Shown here: positions 43,924-50,700 of the stretch, piece after piece
Position numbering within the stretch: position 1 is the stretch's first letter
Layout: every line of letters begins with the position of its first letter
Assembly (NCBI RefSeq): GCF_000282615.1
Contig: NZ_AKIY01000242.1
Coordinates: 1-50,700 of the forward strand
Direction: 5' to 3'
From: Bradyrhizobium sp. YR681
Lineage (GTDB): Bacteria; Pseudomonadota; Alphaproteobacteria; Rhizobiales; Xanthobacteraceae
DNA: 50,700 nucleotides
The notes under the pieces: model-generated
What the model saw: only the letters and a program-made list of their open reading frames with translations
The model's database searches: none
What the model was told of the DNA's origin: nothing
Made by a program: the position numbers and the translations under genes

Positions 43924-44631
43924 GTGGGTCGCCGTTTGGCCCTTTTTTGGATGCTGCTGATGACGGGCAAGACCTTTAGATTTCAAGTAATTGGTACGAT
44001 TGTTCTTGCGCTCTGCCTATCCATTCTATCATTGGCTCTTAGTTGTTATGCTTCAGAGAAGCATTATCAGGCCGCGTTGAGGTCTGGACCGACCGTGTTC
44101 ATTCCGATTGGTGCTGGTTGGCTGGCGTTTTGCGTCCAGCGTAGAGTTGCTTTCACAAAAGCGTTGTTCGACGTTTGGCAGAAGATCGTGGTTACGATCC
44201 AAGACGCGGTTCAATACACTCATCTAACTAGTCCCACGCAAGCCGATTTTGCGAAGGTGATGCATAGCCTAAGTTGCCGCATAGATGACTTGCGCGGTGT
44301 ATTTAGAAACCCTGGTGAGGGGCAACCAAGGCTATCTGAAGAGAGTAAGTCGTTCGTTTTGTCCGTCAAACAGGCTAAGTCGTTGGAGGATGTTATAGCG
44401 GCCCTCAAGAAGCTACCGAAACGAACTGAGATTGGACTTTACCCGTTTGAATCCCTTAAACAGATTCATGGGACAGTTTCGTCGTTGGGATTTGGTAGTG
44501 CAGTGACGGCTCCGCAGGCATCCACTGCTCGCAGCACAATCTTAGCTCTATGGGGTATACTTCGAGGTGAATTGCTTAAAGAGCTAGATCGCGACTTTCC
44601 GGAGTATCCAGATACGCCGTATCACTCTTGA
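43924..44631 (+). CDS. Unknown two-helix membrane protein in an AT-rich island
   Basis: 235 residues from GTG 43924; ATG 43951 and 43960 are equally possible and none has a strong ribosome site. Two hydrophobic segments, about residues 20-45 (QVIGTIVLALCLSILSLALS) and 54-75 (TVFIPIGAGWLAFCV), are followed by about 155 cytoplasmic residues rich in helices, with a YPFESLKQIHGTVSSLG segment and a C-terminal ALWGILRGELLKELDRDF. I recognise no family. GC is far below the neighbours: 24 of 60 bases in 43981-44040 and 31 of 60 in 44221-44280. This points to recent acquisition. It sits between the convergent potF-like and lpxXL genes. Confidence 0.6.
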   Translation: MGRRLALFWMLLMTGKTFRFQVIGTIVLALCLSILSLALSCYASEKHYQAALRSGPTVFIPIGAGWLAFCVQRRVAFTKALFDVWQKIVVTIQDAVQYTHLTSPTQADFAKVMHSLSCRIDDLRGVFRNPGEGQPRLSEESKSFVLSVKQAKSLEDVIAALKKLPKRTEIGLYPFESLKQIHGTVSSLGFGSAVTAPQASTARSTILALWGILRGELLKELDRDFPEYPDTPYHS

Positions 44632-44673
44632 TGCTCGTGGTCCGCATTCACAAAGCAGATGAGCGAGGTTGGC

Positions 44674-45606
44674 CTACCGCCACCTGCGATGCAGCCAAAG
44701 CCACTGCTCGGGATGCTCGCGCACCCAGCTTTCCACCACATTCGTGATCGCCTGCGTCGTGCCCTGGATGTCGATCTTGCCGTCGGCATCGCGCACCGGC
44801 TGGACCTCTTCGGTCAGCTCCGCAGCGAAGCGGCCGCCGGGCAGGCGGATGACGCGGACGCCGTGGATCGGGCATTCGACCTGGCGGAGCAGGCGGGCCA
44901 GCATCGGATTGGCGCGGGTCTTGCGACCGAAGAAGGTGACCTCGACGCCGCCGGTGAGATACTGGTCGACCAGCATGGCGACGTGCTTGCCGTCCTTGAG
45001 CGCTTGCGCGAGCCGCAGCGGCGCGTCGCGGCCCGCCGGGATCAGCGTGCCCATGTTGACCTGGCGCATCTCCTGGATGATGCGGTCGGCAGAGGCGATG
45101 TTCGGCCGGCGATAGAGGATCGCCGCATCCAGCCCATGCGCGACGGCGGCGAGTGCGGGCAATTCCCAATTGGCCAGATGGGCTGCGAAGATCAGCGCGG
45201 GCTTGCCGTCGTCGCGGATGCGGTCGAACCGTTCGATGCTGGCTTGAGGCAATTCGATCCGGCTGGTCTCCGGATGCTCGCGGTCGTAATCCCAGACGTG
45301 GTCCATATGGGCGAATTCGGCGCCGACGCGGCCGAGATTGTCCCACACGCCCATCAGGATGTTTTCGATTTCTTCCGGCGACTTCTCGGGAAACGCCGCG
45401 GTGAGGTTGGCGTGGCCGATGCGGTGCTCGCGCAGGCGCGGGCCGATCAGCTTCACGGCACGCGAGAAGAAGTCGGAGGTCTTGACCGGATCGAAATAGC
45501 GCGTGGTGCGCAGCATGCCGACGGTGGCCGCGCCGATCAGGCTTCCGCCGATCGACTTGGCTGCATTCCGCGCGCGAATCTTCGTGCTGATAGGAATCAG
45601 CGCCAT
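44674..45606 (-). CDS. lpxXL: Lipid A very-long-chain acyltransferase (LpxXL/HtrB-like)
   Basis: 310 residues from ATG 45606; the frame is open further upstream inside fabF1XL but that is a shadow. Lysophospholipid acyltransferase (HtrB/LpxL) family: a basic N-terminal anchor, then the HX4E catalytic motif His143-Glu148 in FAAHLANWELPAL, LYRRPNIASADRII, VAMLVDQYLTGGVEVTFFGR, and C-terminal HPEQWLWLHRRWR. It attaches the acyl chain carried by AcpXL to lipid A. It is the last gene of the acpXL-to-lpxXL run, 8 bases after fabF1XL. The next gene on its 3' side is the AT-rich island ORF. Confidence 0.9.
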   Translation of the reverse strand: MALIPISTKIRARNAAKSIGGSLIGAATVGMLRTTRYFDPVKTSDFFSRAVKLIGPRLREHRIGHANLTAAFPEKSPEEIENILMGVWDNLGRVGAEFAHMDHVWDYDREHPETSRIELPQASIERFDRIRDDGKPALIFAAHLANWELPALAAVAHGLDAAILYRRPNIASADRIIQEMRQVNMGTLIPAGRDAPLRLAQALKDGKHVAMLVDQYLTGGVEVTFFGRKTRANPMLARLLRQVECPIHGVRVIRLPGGRFAAELTEEVQPVRDADGKIDIQGTTQAITNVVESWVREHPEQWLWLHRRWR

Positions 45607-45614
45607 GCGTCCGG

Positions 45615-46892
45615 TCAGGCCGGTTCGCGGGTCAGGATCAGCGAGGCGTTCTGGCCGCCGAAGCCGAACGAGTTCGACATCACCGCGGTGACGCGGGCAT
45701 CGCGCGCCTTGTTGCCGACCACGTCGAACAGGATGGTGGGATCCGGGGTCTCGTAATTGATCGTCGGCGGAATGCGCTGATGCTCCAGCGTCAGCAGCGA
45801 GAAGATCGCCTCGACCGCGCCCGCGGCCGAGATGGTGTGTCCGACCATCGACTTGTTGGAGGTGACCGGGATCTTCTGCGCGAGATCGCCGAACACGGCC
45901 GACGTCGTGTTGAACTCCATCTTGTCGTTCTCGGGCGTCGCGGTGCCGTGCGCGTTGATGTGGTCGATCTGGTCCGGCGTCATGCCGGCGTCGGCCAGCG
46001 TCTTGTTCATGCAGCCGATGATCGGCTTGCCGTCGGGCGAGGAGCGGGTGCGATGGAAGGAATCGGTGAGCTCGCCGCAGCCGGCGATCACGCCGAGGAT
46101 CTTTGCGCCGCGCGCGGTCGCCGCCTCGTAGCTTTCGAGCACGAGGGCGCCGGCGCCTTCGGCCATGACAAAACCGTCGCGGTTCTTGGAGAAGGGGCGG
46201 GAGGCAGCCTGCGGCGGATCGTTCTGGGTCGACAGCGCCGAGAGCAGCGAGAAGCGCACCAGCGCTTCCGGGTTCACGGTGCCGTCGGTCGCGACGCACA
46301 GCGCAGCATCGGTCTCGCCGCGGCGGATCGCCTCGACGCCGAGCTGGATCGAGGTCGCGCCCGAGGCGCAGGCGGTCGACAGCGAGATCGGCGAGCCCTT
46401 GGTGCCAAAGGTCTCGGCGAGGTAGGCGGCCACCGAGCCGAACATGAAGCGGTGATGATAGGCGCTGTACTTGCCGCCACCGGAGATGCGCAAGAGATCG
46501 TCATAGGTGAAGTCCTGCGCACCGACGGCGCGGCCGAGCTCGCGGCGCTGCGGCCACTCGACTTCGACCGGTGCGACCGCGAGGAAGAGGGGGCCCGGGA
46601 AATCGGCCTTGGCGCCGATGCCGGCCTGCTCCAGCGCTTCCTGCGTGACGAGCTCAGCCATGCGCTCGGACAGGCCGGTGGAGGAGAACGGATCGACGCT
46701 GACGAAATCGACCGTGCCGGCCATCGTGGTCTTGAGGCCGTCGATCGGAAAACGCGTGATGGTGCGGATGCCGGATTCGCCCGCGACCAGCTTTGACCAA
46801 TTGTCGGCCTTGCCGGCACCGAGCGAGGTCATGATGCCCATGCCGGTGACGACGACGACGGGGCGCCCGAGTTTGTCGCGTGGTGCAGTCAT
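45615..46892 (-). CDS. fabF1XL: Beta-ketoacyl-ACP synthase FabF1XL (catalytic KS)
   Basis: 425 residues, a complete ketosynthase. Active-site Cys175 in SLSTACASGATSIQLG, His315 in DHINAHGTATPENDK, Lys347 and His352 in SNKSMVGHTISAAGAV, and the C-terminal NSFGFGGQNASL. It extends acyl chains on AcpXL by malonyl condensation to make the C28-type fatty acid of rhizobial lipid A. Ordering and neighbours match the described rhizobial acpXL cluster, except that no adh2XL-like gene stands between it and lpxXL. Its partner, the upstream fabF2XL product, lacks the catalytic cysteine. Confidence 0.92.
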   Translation of the reverse strand: MTAPRDKLGRPVVVVTGMGIMTSLGAGKADNWSKLVAGESGIRTITRFPIDGLKTTMAGTVDFVSVDPFSSTGLSERMAELVTQEALEQAGIGAKADFPGPLFLAVAPVEVEWPQRRELGRAVGAQDFTYDDLLRISGGGKYSAYHHRFMFGSVAAYLAETFGTKGSPISLSTACASGATSIQLGVEAIRRGETDAALCVATDGTVNPEALVRFSLLSALSTQNDPPQAASRPFSKNRDGFVMAEGAGALVLESYEAATARGAKILGVIAGCGELTDSFHRTRSSPDGKPIIGCMNKTLADAGMTPDQIDHINAHGTATPENDKMEFNTTSAVFGDLAQKIPVTSNKSMVGHTISAAGAVEAIFSLLTLEHQRIPPTINYETPDPTILFDVVGNKARDARVTAVMSNSFGFGGQNASLILTREPA

Positions 46893-46943
46893 GTCGTTTC
46901 CCCGATCAAGCTAGAGCATCATCCGGCCAAGGCGCGCCGCGCT

Positions 46944-48149
46944 TCAGCCGACCGCCTCGACCAGCGCCATGCCTTCGCCGCGCCAGTGTCCGGCCCCCAC
47001 CACCACGATCTGGGTAGGCGCCCCCTGCATTTCAATCTCGGTCCCCGTGGAATCGTTCGGCGGGAACAGCGCGCCGCGCGAGATCGACAGGGCGGCGAGC
47101 GCAAGCCCGAGCGGGAATTGCGTTTCCATGGTGTGGCCGAACATGGTGCCGGTCGAGCGTACCGGGAATTCGGCGTGGCCTTTCAGGAAGCCGCGCTCCT
47201 CGGAGGTCGCGGGCTCCGCGCCGGTCGCGCCCGTGATGATGGCGCCCTTGCCCTCGCGCCTGGGCAGCTGGGCCCAGAGCTTCTCCAGCGTCGCGGCCAT
47301 GTCGCCCGGTTGCTTGCGGCGGGCGAGGTCGGCAACGACGCTCGACAGCTTTGCGAACGGCTTGGCGCCGCGTGATTCCGCGTGGGCCTTCGATTCCAGC
47401 ACCAGGAACGCACCGGCAGATCCCAGCGCGAAGCCGGCGTGATCCTTGCGCGCCCAGACGGGGGCGAACTTGTCCTTCAAATTGAAGTCGCCGAATTCGT
47501 AGAGGACCATCAGGTCCTTGCGTTCGCCATTATGCGAGCCGCCGATCAGCGCAATGTCGCTCTCGCCCGAGGCGATGCGCGACAGTGCGATGCGAGCCGC
47601 ATCAGCGCCGGCAACCTCTTCGCCCATGAAGGTGCGCGAGGTGCCGCCGATGCCGTGGACGATGGCGATGTTGCCGGCGAGGAGATTGGAGAGCTGGGCC
47701 AGGAACAGCGTCGGCCTGAGATCGCTCATCAGGCGTTCGTTGAGGAAGCCCGGCGCGTTGGCGCCCTTGGCTTCGGCCGTGAGCACGCCGGTGTCGACGT
47801 TGAGGTCGCGTTCGCCGCCGCCGGCGGCCACGACCATGTCGATCTTCGACAGGATGTCCTTGTTGCCCTTGATCCCGGCGGAATCGAGCGCAAGCCCCGC
47901 GGCATAGGTGCCGATGCGCTGCCAGGCTTCCATCTGGCGCTGGTCGCCCTTCTTCGGGATCTGGCTGTCGAAGGAGACGGGCATCAGCGGATGCACGATG
48001 TAGGGCGCAAAGCCCTTCTCATCGACATTGATGCGCTTCTCCTGAAGCGCGGCCCAGCTGGCGTCGAGGCCCTCGCCGAGCGAGGTGGCCAGACCAATGC
48101 CGGTAATCCAGACTTCCGTCTGGCCGGACTTCGAAACGGTGTCGGTCAT
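46944..48149 (-). CDS. fabF2XL: Ketosynthase-like FabF2XL lacking the active-site cysteine (chain-length-factor-like)
   Basis: 401 residues with ketosynthase fold marks (EVWITGIGLATSLGEG, RIASGESDIALIGGSHNGER, GFALGSAGAFLVLES, GTMFGHTMETQFPLGLALAA), but not one cysteine in the whole protein. Aligned by hand to FabF1XL from the common GE(S/T)D, the catalytic Cys position is Glu178 in GEEVAGADA. The first His motif is replaced by ITGATGAEP; the second His is retained as His339. It therefore cannot carry out Claisen condensation. It should instead resemble the KS-beta or chain-length-factor half of a heterodimer with FabF1XL. The stop of fabZXL overlaps its ATG by four bases. Confidence 0.88.
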   Translation of the reverse strand: MTDTVSKSGQTEVWITGIGLATSLGEGLDASWAALQEKRINVDEKGFAPYIVHPLMPVSFDSQIPKKGDQRQMEAWQRIGTYAAGLALDSAGIKGNKDILSKIDMVVAAGGGERDLNVDTGVLTAEAKGANAPGFLNERLMSDLRPTLFLAQLSNLLAGNIAIVHGIGGTSRTFMGEEVAGADAARIALSRIASGESDIALIGGSHNGERKDLMVLYEFGDFNLKDKFAPVWARKDHAGFALGSAGAFLVLESKAHAESRGAKPFAKLSSVVADLARRKQPGDMAATLEKLWAQLPRREGKGAIITGATGAEPATSEERGFLKGHAEFPVRSTGTMFGHTMETQFPLGLALAALSISRGALFPPNDSTGTEIEMQGAPTQIVVVGAGHWRGEGMALVEAVG

Positions 48150-48616
48150 GGCGATACGACCTGTTGCGGAAAGCTGACGCGCTCGGCGACCTTCGTCATG
48201 TACCCGCGCATATCCGCATTGGGGAAGGGGATCAGCGTGAAGGTGAGTGCCGAGTTCGCGCGCAGCTTGCCGCCGACCCTGATCTTGGCTTCGGTCATGG
48301 CATAGCCCGAGCCCTCATAGGTGAGGCTTGCCTCGATGCTCATGAGGTCGCCGGGGAACACCGAGCCGCGCACCTTGCCCTCTTTGACGGCGGCGAGGAT
48401 CGGCATGCGCTCGAACTTCAGGACGCCAAGCAGGAGAAAGCCCGAGGCCTGCGCCATCGATTCGATCAGGAGCACGCCGGGCATCAGGGGATAGCCCGGG
48501 AAGTGTCCCTCGAAGATGGTGCTCTCCTTCGGGACCAGGGCTTCGACGACGATCGTCTTCTCGTCGACCTTGAGGTCGACGATGCGATCAATCATGTGGA
48601 AGTATTCGAGTTGCAT
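48146..48616 (-). CDS. fabZXL: 3-hydroxyacyl-ACP dehydratase FabZXL
   Basis: 156 residues from ATG 48616 (MQLEYFHMIDRIVDLKVDEK). Hot-dog fold with the FabZ active site IFEGHFPGYPLMPGVLLIES, where His38 and the following Glu act in dehydration, then MAQASGFLLLG. It dehydrates 3-hydroxyacyl-AcpXL in each elongation cycle. It starts 10 bases after acpXL, and its stop overlaps the fabF2XL start. Confidence 0.92.
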   Translation of the reverse strand: MQLEYFHMIDRIVDLKVDEKTIVVEALVPKESTIFEGHFPGYPLMPGVLLIESMAQASGFLLLGVLKFERMPILAAVKEGKVRGSVFPGDLMSIEASLTYEGSGYAMTEAKIRVGGKLRANSALTFTLIPFPNADMRGYMTKVAERVSFPQQVVSP

Positions 48617-48626
48617 GACCGCCCGA

Positions 48627-48914
48627 TCAGGCGCTCGCGCCCTTGGCGGCAACCAGCTCGTCGATGCGCGCGCACAGATTCTTCAGCACGAAATACTGTT
48701 CGGTGGTCGCCTTGCCGTCGTTGACCTCCTGGGTCCACTTTTCCAGCGGCAGCTTGATGCCGAACTGCTTGTCGATGGCAAAGGCGATATCGAGGAAATC
48801 GAGGCTGTCGATGCCGAGGTCATCGATGGCGTGGCTATCCGGCGTGATCGTGTCGCGCGGGATGTCGCAGGTTTCAGCGATGATCGTAGCGACCTGATCG
48901 AATGTGGAGGACAT
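48627..48914 (-). CDS. acpXL: Acyl carrier protein AcpXL for very-long-chain fatty acids
   Basis: 95 residues from ATG 48914 (MSSTFDQVATIIAETCDIPR). Longer than housekeeping ACP, with the phosphopantetheine Ser37 in DDLGIDSLDFLDIAFAIDKQ and a C-terminal extension ending LCARIDELVAAKGASA, as in rhizobial AcpXL. It carries the growing chain for C28-type lipid A acylation. It is the first gene of the cluster; the promoter should lie in 48915-49125, where I see no clear boxes. Confidence 0.93.
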   Translation of the reverse strand: MSSTFDQVATIIAETCDIPRDTITPDSHAIDDLGIDSLDFLDIAFAIDKQFGIKLPLEKWTQEVNDGKATTEQYFVLKNLCARIDELVAAKGASA

Positions 48915-49125
48915 CACTAAGCCTTTGATATATTGCGGGTATTTGTCAGGTTTTCCAGAGTGGAACGGTGGGTGGGCATCGCGCCCCGATGACGCCCTCA
49001 AACCCCCCTCTGGCCGGGTCGAGAGCCCGTATAACGGAGCGCCGCCCTGAGTTCAATGGAGCCGGGCGGGTCAAAGGACAGGGCTGGGGATGCCCGCCTG
49101 AACCCATTCGGGCGGCCGGCCGGCC

Positions 49126-49467
49126 CTAGATCTGCGGCGTCACGATCTTCACGCAGTCCCGGCGGCCCATCAGCACGCAATCCTGCGTCCGCCTGAGGTC
49201 GGCGATGCTGACCGCGAGCCAGATTCCGACCGCGGTCAGTGCGATGGTGAAGGCGAGCGCGGCGATATTGGCGAGCATGCGGTGGCGGAAATCGTCCGGC
49301 TCGGCGCGGGGCTGCTCGTAGCGTGAGAGGTCGAGCGGCTCGGGCGCGGCACGCAATGGCTGCACGGTGCCGCTGCCCCGGTGGATCGCCGGAGAGGGTG
49401 AGGTGCGCGGCCTGAACTGGAGCACCCGGTGCTCGTCATCCGAGCTTATGGGCCGCTGGGTTTTCAT
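49126..49467 (-). CDS. Small single-pass membrane protein, unknown
   Basis: 113 residues from ATG 49467 (MKTQRPISSDDEHRVLQFRP). A Pro/Arg-rich cytoplasmic region of about 65 residues, then one transmembrane helix (IAALAFTIALTAVGIWLAVS), then a short periplasmic tail with two cysteines, DCVLMGRRDCVKIV, that could form a disulfide. Codon use fits its neighbours. Not recognised. Confidence 0.6.
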   Translation of the reverse strand: MKTQRPISSDDEHRVLQFRPRTSPSPAIHRGSGTVQPLRAAPEPLDLSRYEQPRAEPDDFRHRMLANIAALAFTIALTAVGIWLAVSIADLRRTQDCVLMGRRDCVKIVTPQI

Positions 49468-49790
49468 GGGGCGAGGATCACTCCGAAGCAGCAATTTTTA
49501 AATAGCATACGTCGTGAAAGCGTTGCAGGAAATCTTCTCAACGCGCACGTGCATTGCGCTTTCGCACTATCTTTCATGGGGTGCGAACGATGTCGGCTGC
49601 AGCCGTCATTCCCGTATCAGGAATAGGCGGGGGTGCGTTGCAGCACGGCCGTGCAGCGCATGATGCGTTCACACGACCATCGGCCTTGTGATCCCGGCGC
49701 CGCGCCGAGCGCATTTTACCGCCGTCGGGCCCGTGGCATAATCCCGGGAACCCGGATCACACCTGCAGCCACCCGAGGGGCCTTTTGAGC
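49468..49790. other. Non-coding spacer between divergent genes
   Basis: About 320 bases without a convincing ORF. It contains TTCGCAC and GTGCGAA, an inverted repeat near 49560-49590. It must hold the promoters of the flanking divergent genes; none is clear enough to mark. Confidence 0.4.
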
Positions 49791-50417
49791 ATGACCACCA
49801 ACGCGCGCGAGCCGAGAGTGCATCCGGTGCCGATCCTGTCGCTGCGGCCGACGCAGATGACGGTCGGCATGCGCGAGGTCAAGGAGAAGCGCAAGCGCTG
49901 GCGCGAGCACGGCAAGAAGAAGCAGTCGGAGCTGCTCGGTAGTCACATGATCCCTGTCGTGTCTGGACCGGACCAGCGCTATTACGTGATCGACCATCAT
50001 CATCTCGGCCGCGCGCTGCACGACGAGGGCGTCAAGGAGGTGCTGGTGACCGTGGTCGGCGACCTCAGGATGGTCGAGCGCGAGGCCTTCTGGGGCGTGA
50101 TGGACAACAAGCGCTGGGTCTACCCCTACGATTCCAAGGGGGAGCGGCGTCCGTTCCGCGACCTGCCGAAATCGGTGGCCGATCTCAAGGACGATCCGTT
50201 CCGCAGCCTTGCCGGCGAGCTCCGCCGCATGGGAGGCTTTGCCAAGGACACCACGCCGTTCTCTGAATTCCTCTGGGCCGACTTTCTGCGCCGGAAACTG
50301 ACGCGCAAGGCGGTGGATGCCAATTTCGACAAGGCGCTCGAGAAGGCTCTGGCTGCGGCCAAGAGCAAGGATGCGGTCTATCTGCCCGGCTGGTGCGGTC
50401 CGGCGGACGACGATTAG
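49791..50417 (+). CDS. ParB-like nuclease-fold protein (ParBc_2 type)
   Basis: 208 residues from ATG 49791, with GAGGGG upstream; a TTG at 49785 would add two. It begins with VHPVPILSLRPTQMTVGMRE, followed by YYVIDHHHLGRALHDEGVKE, the ParB/sulfiredoxin-fold core with a DHHH cluster replacing the classical GERR segment. The C-terminal half (FWGVMDNKRWVYPYD, FSEFLWADFLRRKL) is specific to this small family. It is not the ParB of a parABS system: no helix-turn-helix and no parA nearby. Enzymatic role unknown. Confidence 0.82.
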   Translation: MTTNAREPRVHPVPILSLRPTQMTVGMREVKEKRKRWREHGKKKQSELLGSHMIPVVSGPDQRYYVIDHHHLGRALHDEGVKEVLVTVVGDLRMVEREAFWGVMDNKRWVYPYDSKGERRPFRDLPKSVADLKDDPFRSLAGELRRMGGFAKDTTPFSEFLWADFLRRKLTRKAVDANFDKALEKALAAAKSKDAVYLPGWCGPADDD

Positions 50418-50432
50418 GCGCAACCGTTCACG

Positions 50433-50588
50433 TCAGTCGCGCTGGAAGATCCTGGCGCCGGGATAGACGCGCCGGGCGTAAGTCACGACCAGCGCGCGCT
50501 CCTGGGTCGCCAGGAAGGGCGTTCGGATCTGGCTCGATCCGATGATGAGGTGCCATAGGCCATTGAGCTTCTGAATGACGACGTTCAT
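50433..50588 (-). CDS. 51-residue hypothetical protein
   Basis: The reverse strand from ATG 50588 encodes MNVVIQKLNGLWHLIIGSSQ, then IRTPFLATQERALVVTYARR and VYPGARIFQRD, then a stop. GAGGAT lies about 8 bases upstream. Composition is that of a small folded protein, unlike the Arg/Pro-rich overlapping frame on the same strand. It ends 15 bases from the convergent ParB-like gene. No family recognised. Confidence 0.5.
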   Translation of the reverse strand: MNVVIQKLNGLWHLIIGSSQIRTPFLATQERALVVTYARRVYPGARIFQRD

Positions 50589-50700
50589 GTGAGTGATCCT
50601 CGACGACTTTGCACTCCTGCAAATGTTGCTTGTTGCGGCAGTCCTGCGATTCAGGATCGTGAGCGCGTGGGGAAAATTCCCGGTACGGCTCCCCCCCGCC

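Overview
The window is high-GC alphaproteobacterial chromosome, most like Bradyrhizobium or a close relative in the Nitrobacteraceae. That rests on family-level recognition, since no search was possible: the acpXL locus for very-long-chain fatty acids of lipid A, a class II DAHP synthase, a DUF2865 protein, two adjacent Kup transporters, and intergenic palindromes of the kind scattered through Bradyrhizobium genomes. Nearly all of it looks like ordinary chromosomal backbone. I see no tRNA, rRNA, CRISPR array, insertion sequence, integrase or prophage gene. Layout. 1-2.8 kb (minus): a MOSC/flavin reductase/ferredoxin fusion, a redoxin and the start of a MocR-type regulator. 2.9-5.9 kb (plus): an NTF2-like protein, then a TerB-like, small-membrane, TerC and UPF0114 membrane cluster. 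5.9-10 kb (minus): a diguanylate cyclase, an AraC and a LysR regulator. 10.2-11.7 kb (plus): two unknown proteins and a decayed cysteine synthase remnant. 11.7-15.2 kb (minus): an HD-GYP protein, a GNAT, a ModE-like regulator and a ModE/PBP regulator, the last divergent from an aldehyde dehydrogenase across a palindrome-rich promoter. 17-22 kb: a hydrolase, then aroF-dgkA-nadE. 22-28 kb: two secreted unknowns, then a tightly coupled cysS, 37-residue membrane peptide, GNAT and cimA operon. 28-34 kb: a LOG-family hydrolase, an Atm1-type ABC exporter, psd-pssA for phosphatidylethanolamine, and an RraA-like protein. 34-43.8 kb: an SDR, motA-motB, tandem kup genes, a rhodanese, an aminotransferase and a PotF-like binding protein. 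43.8-44.6 kb: an AT-rich island with one unknown membrane protein. 44.7-48.9 kb (minus): acpXL-fabZXL-fabF2XL-fabF1XL-lpxXL. 49-50.7 kb: a small membrane protein, a ParB-like protein and a tiny ORF. Working together: psd and pssA are consecutive steps making phosphatidylethanolamine, and DgkA recycles diacylglycerol. The acpXL cluster builds and attaches a very long acyl chain to lipid A, so much of the window concerns envelope lipids. The cyclase and HD-GYP protein can make and degrade cyclic di-GMP, and motAB encodes a flagellar stator, although no other flagellar gene is present. The observations most worth following are: the cysteine-free ketosynthase paired with a normal ketosynthase in the acpXL cluster, the AT-rich single-gene island, the truncated and frameshifted cysteine synthase, and the stacked palindromes between the ModE/PBP regulator and the aldehyde dehydrogenase.
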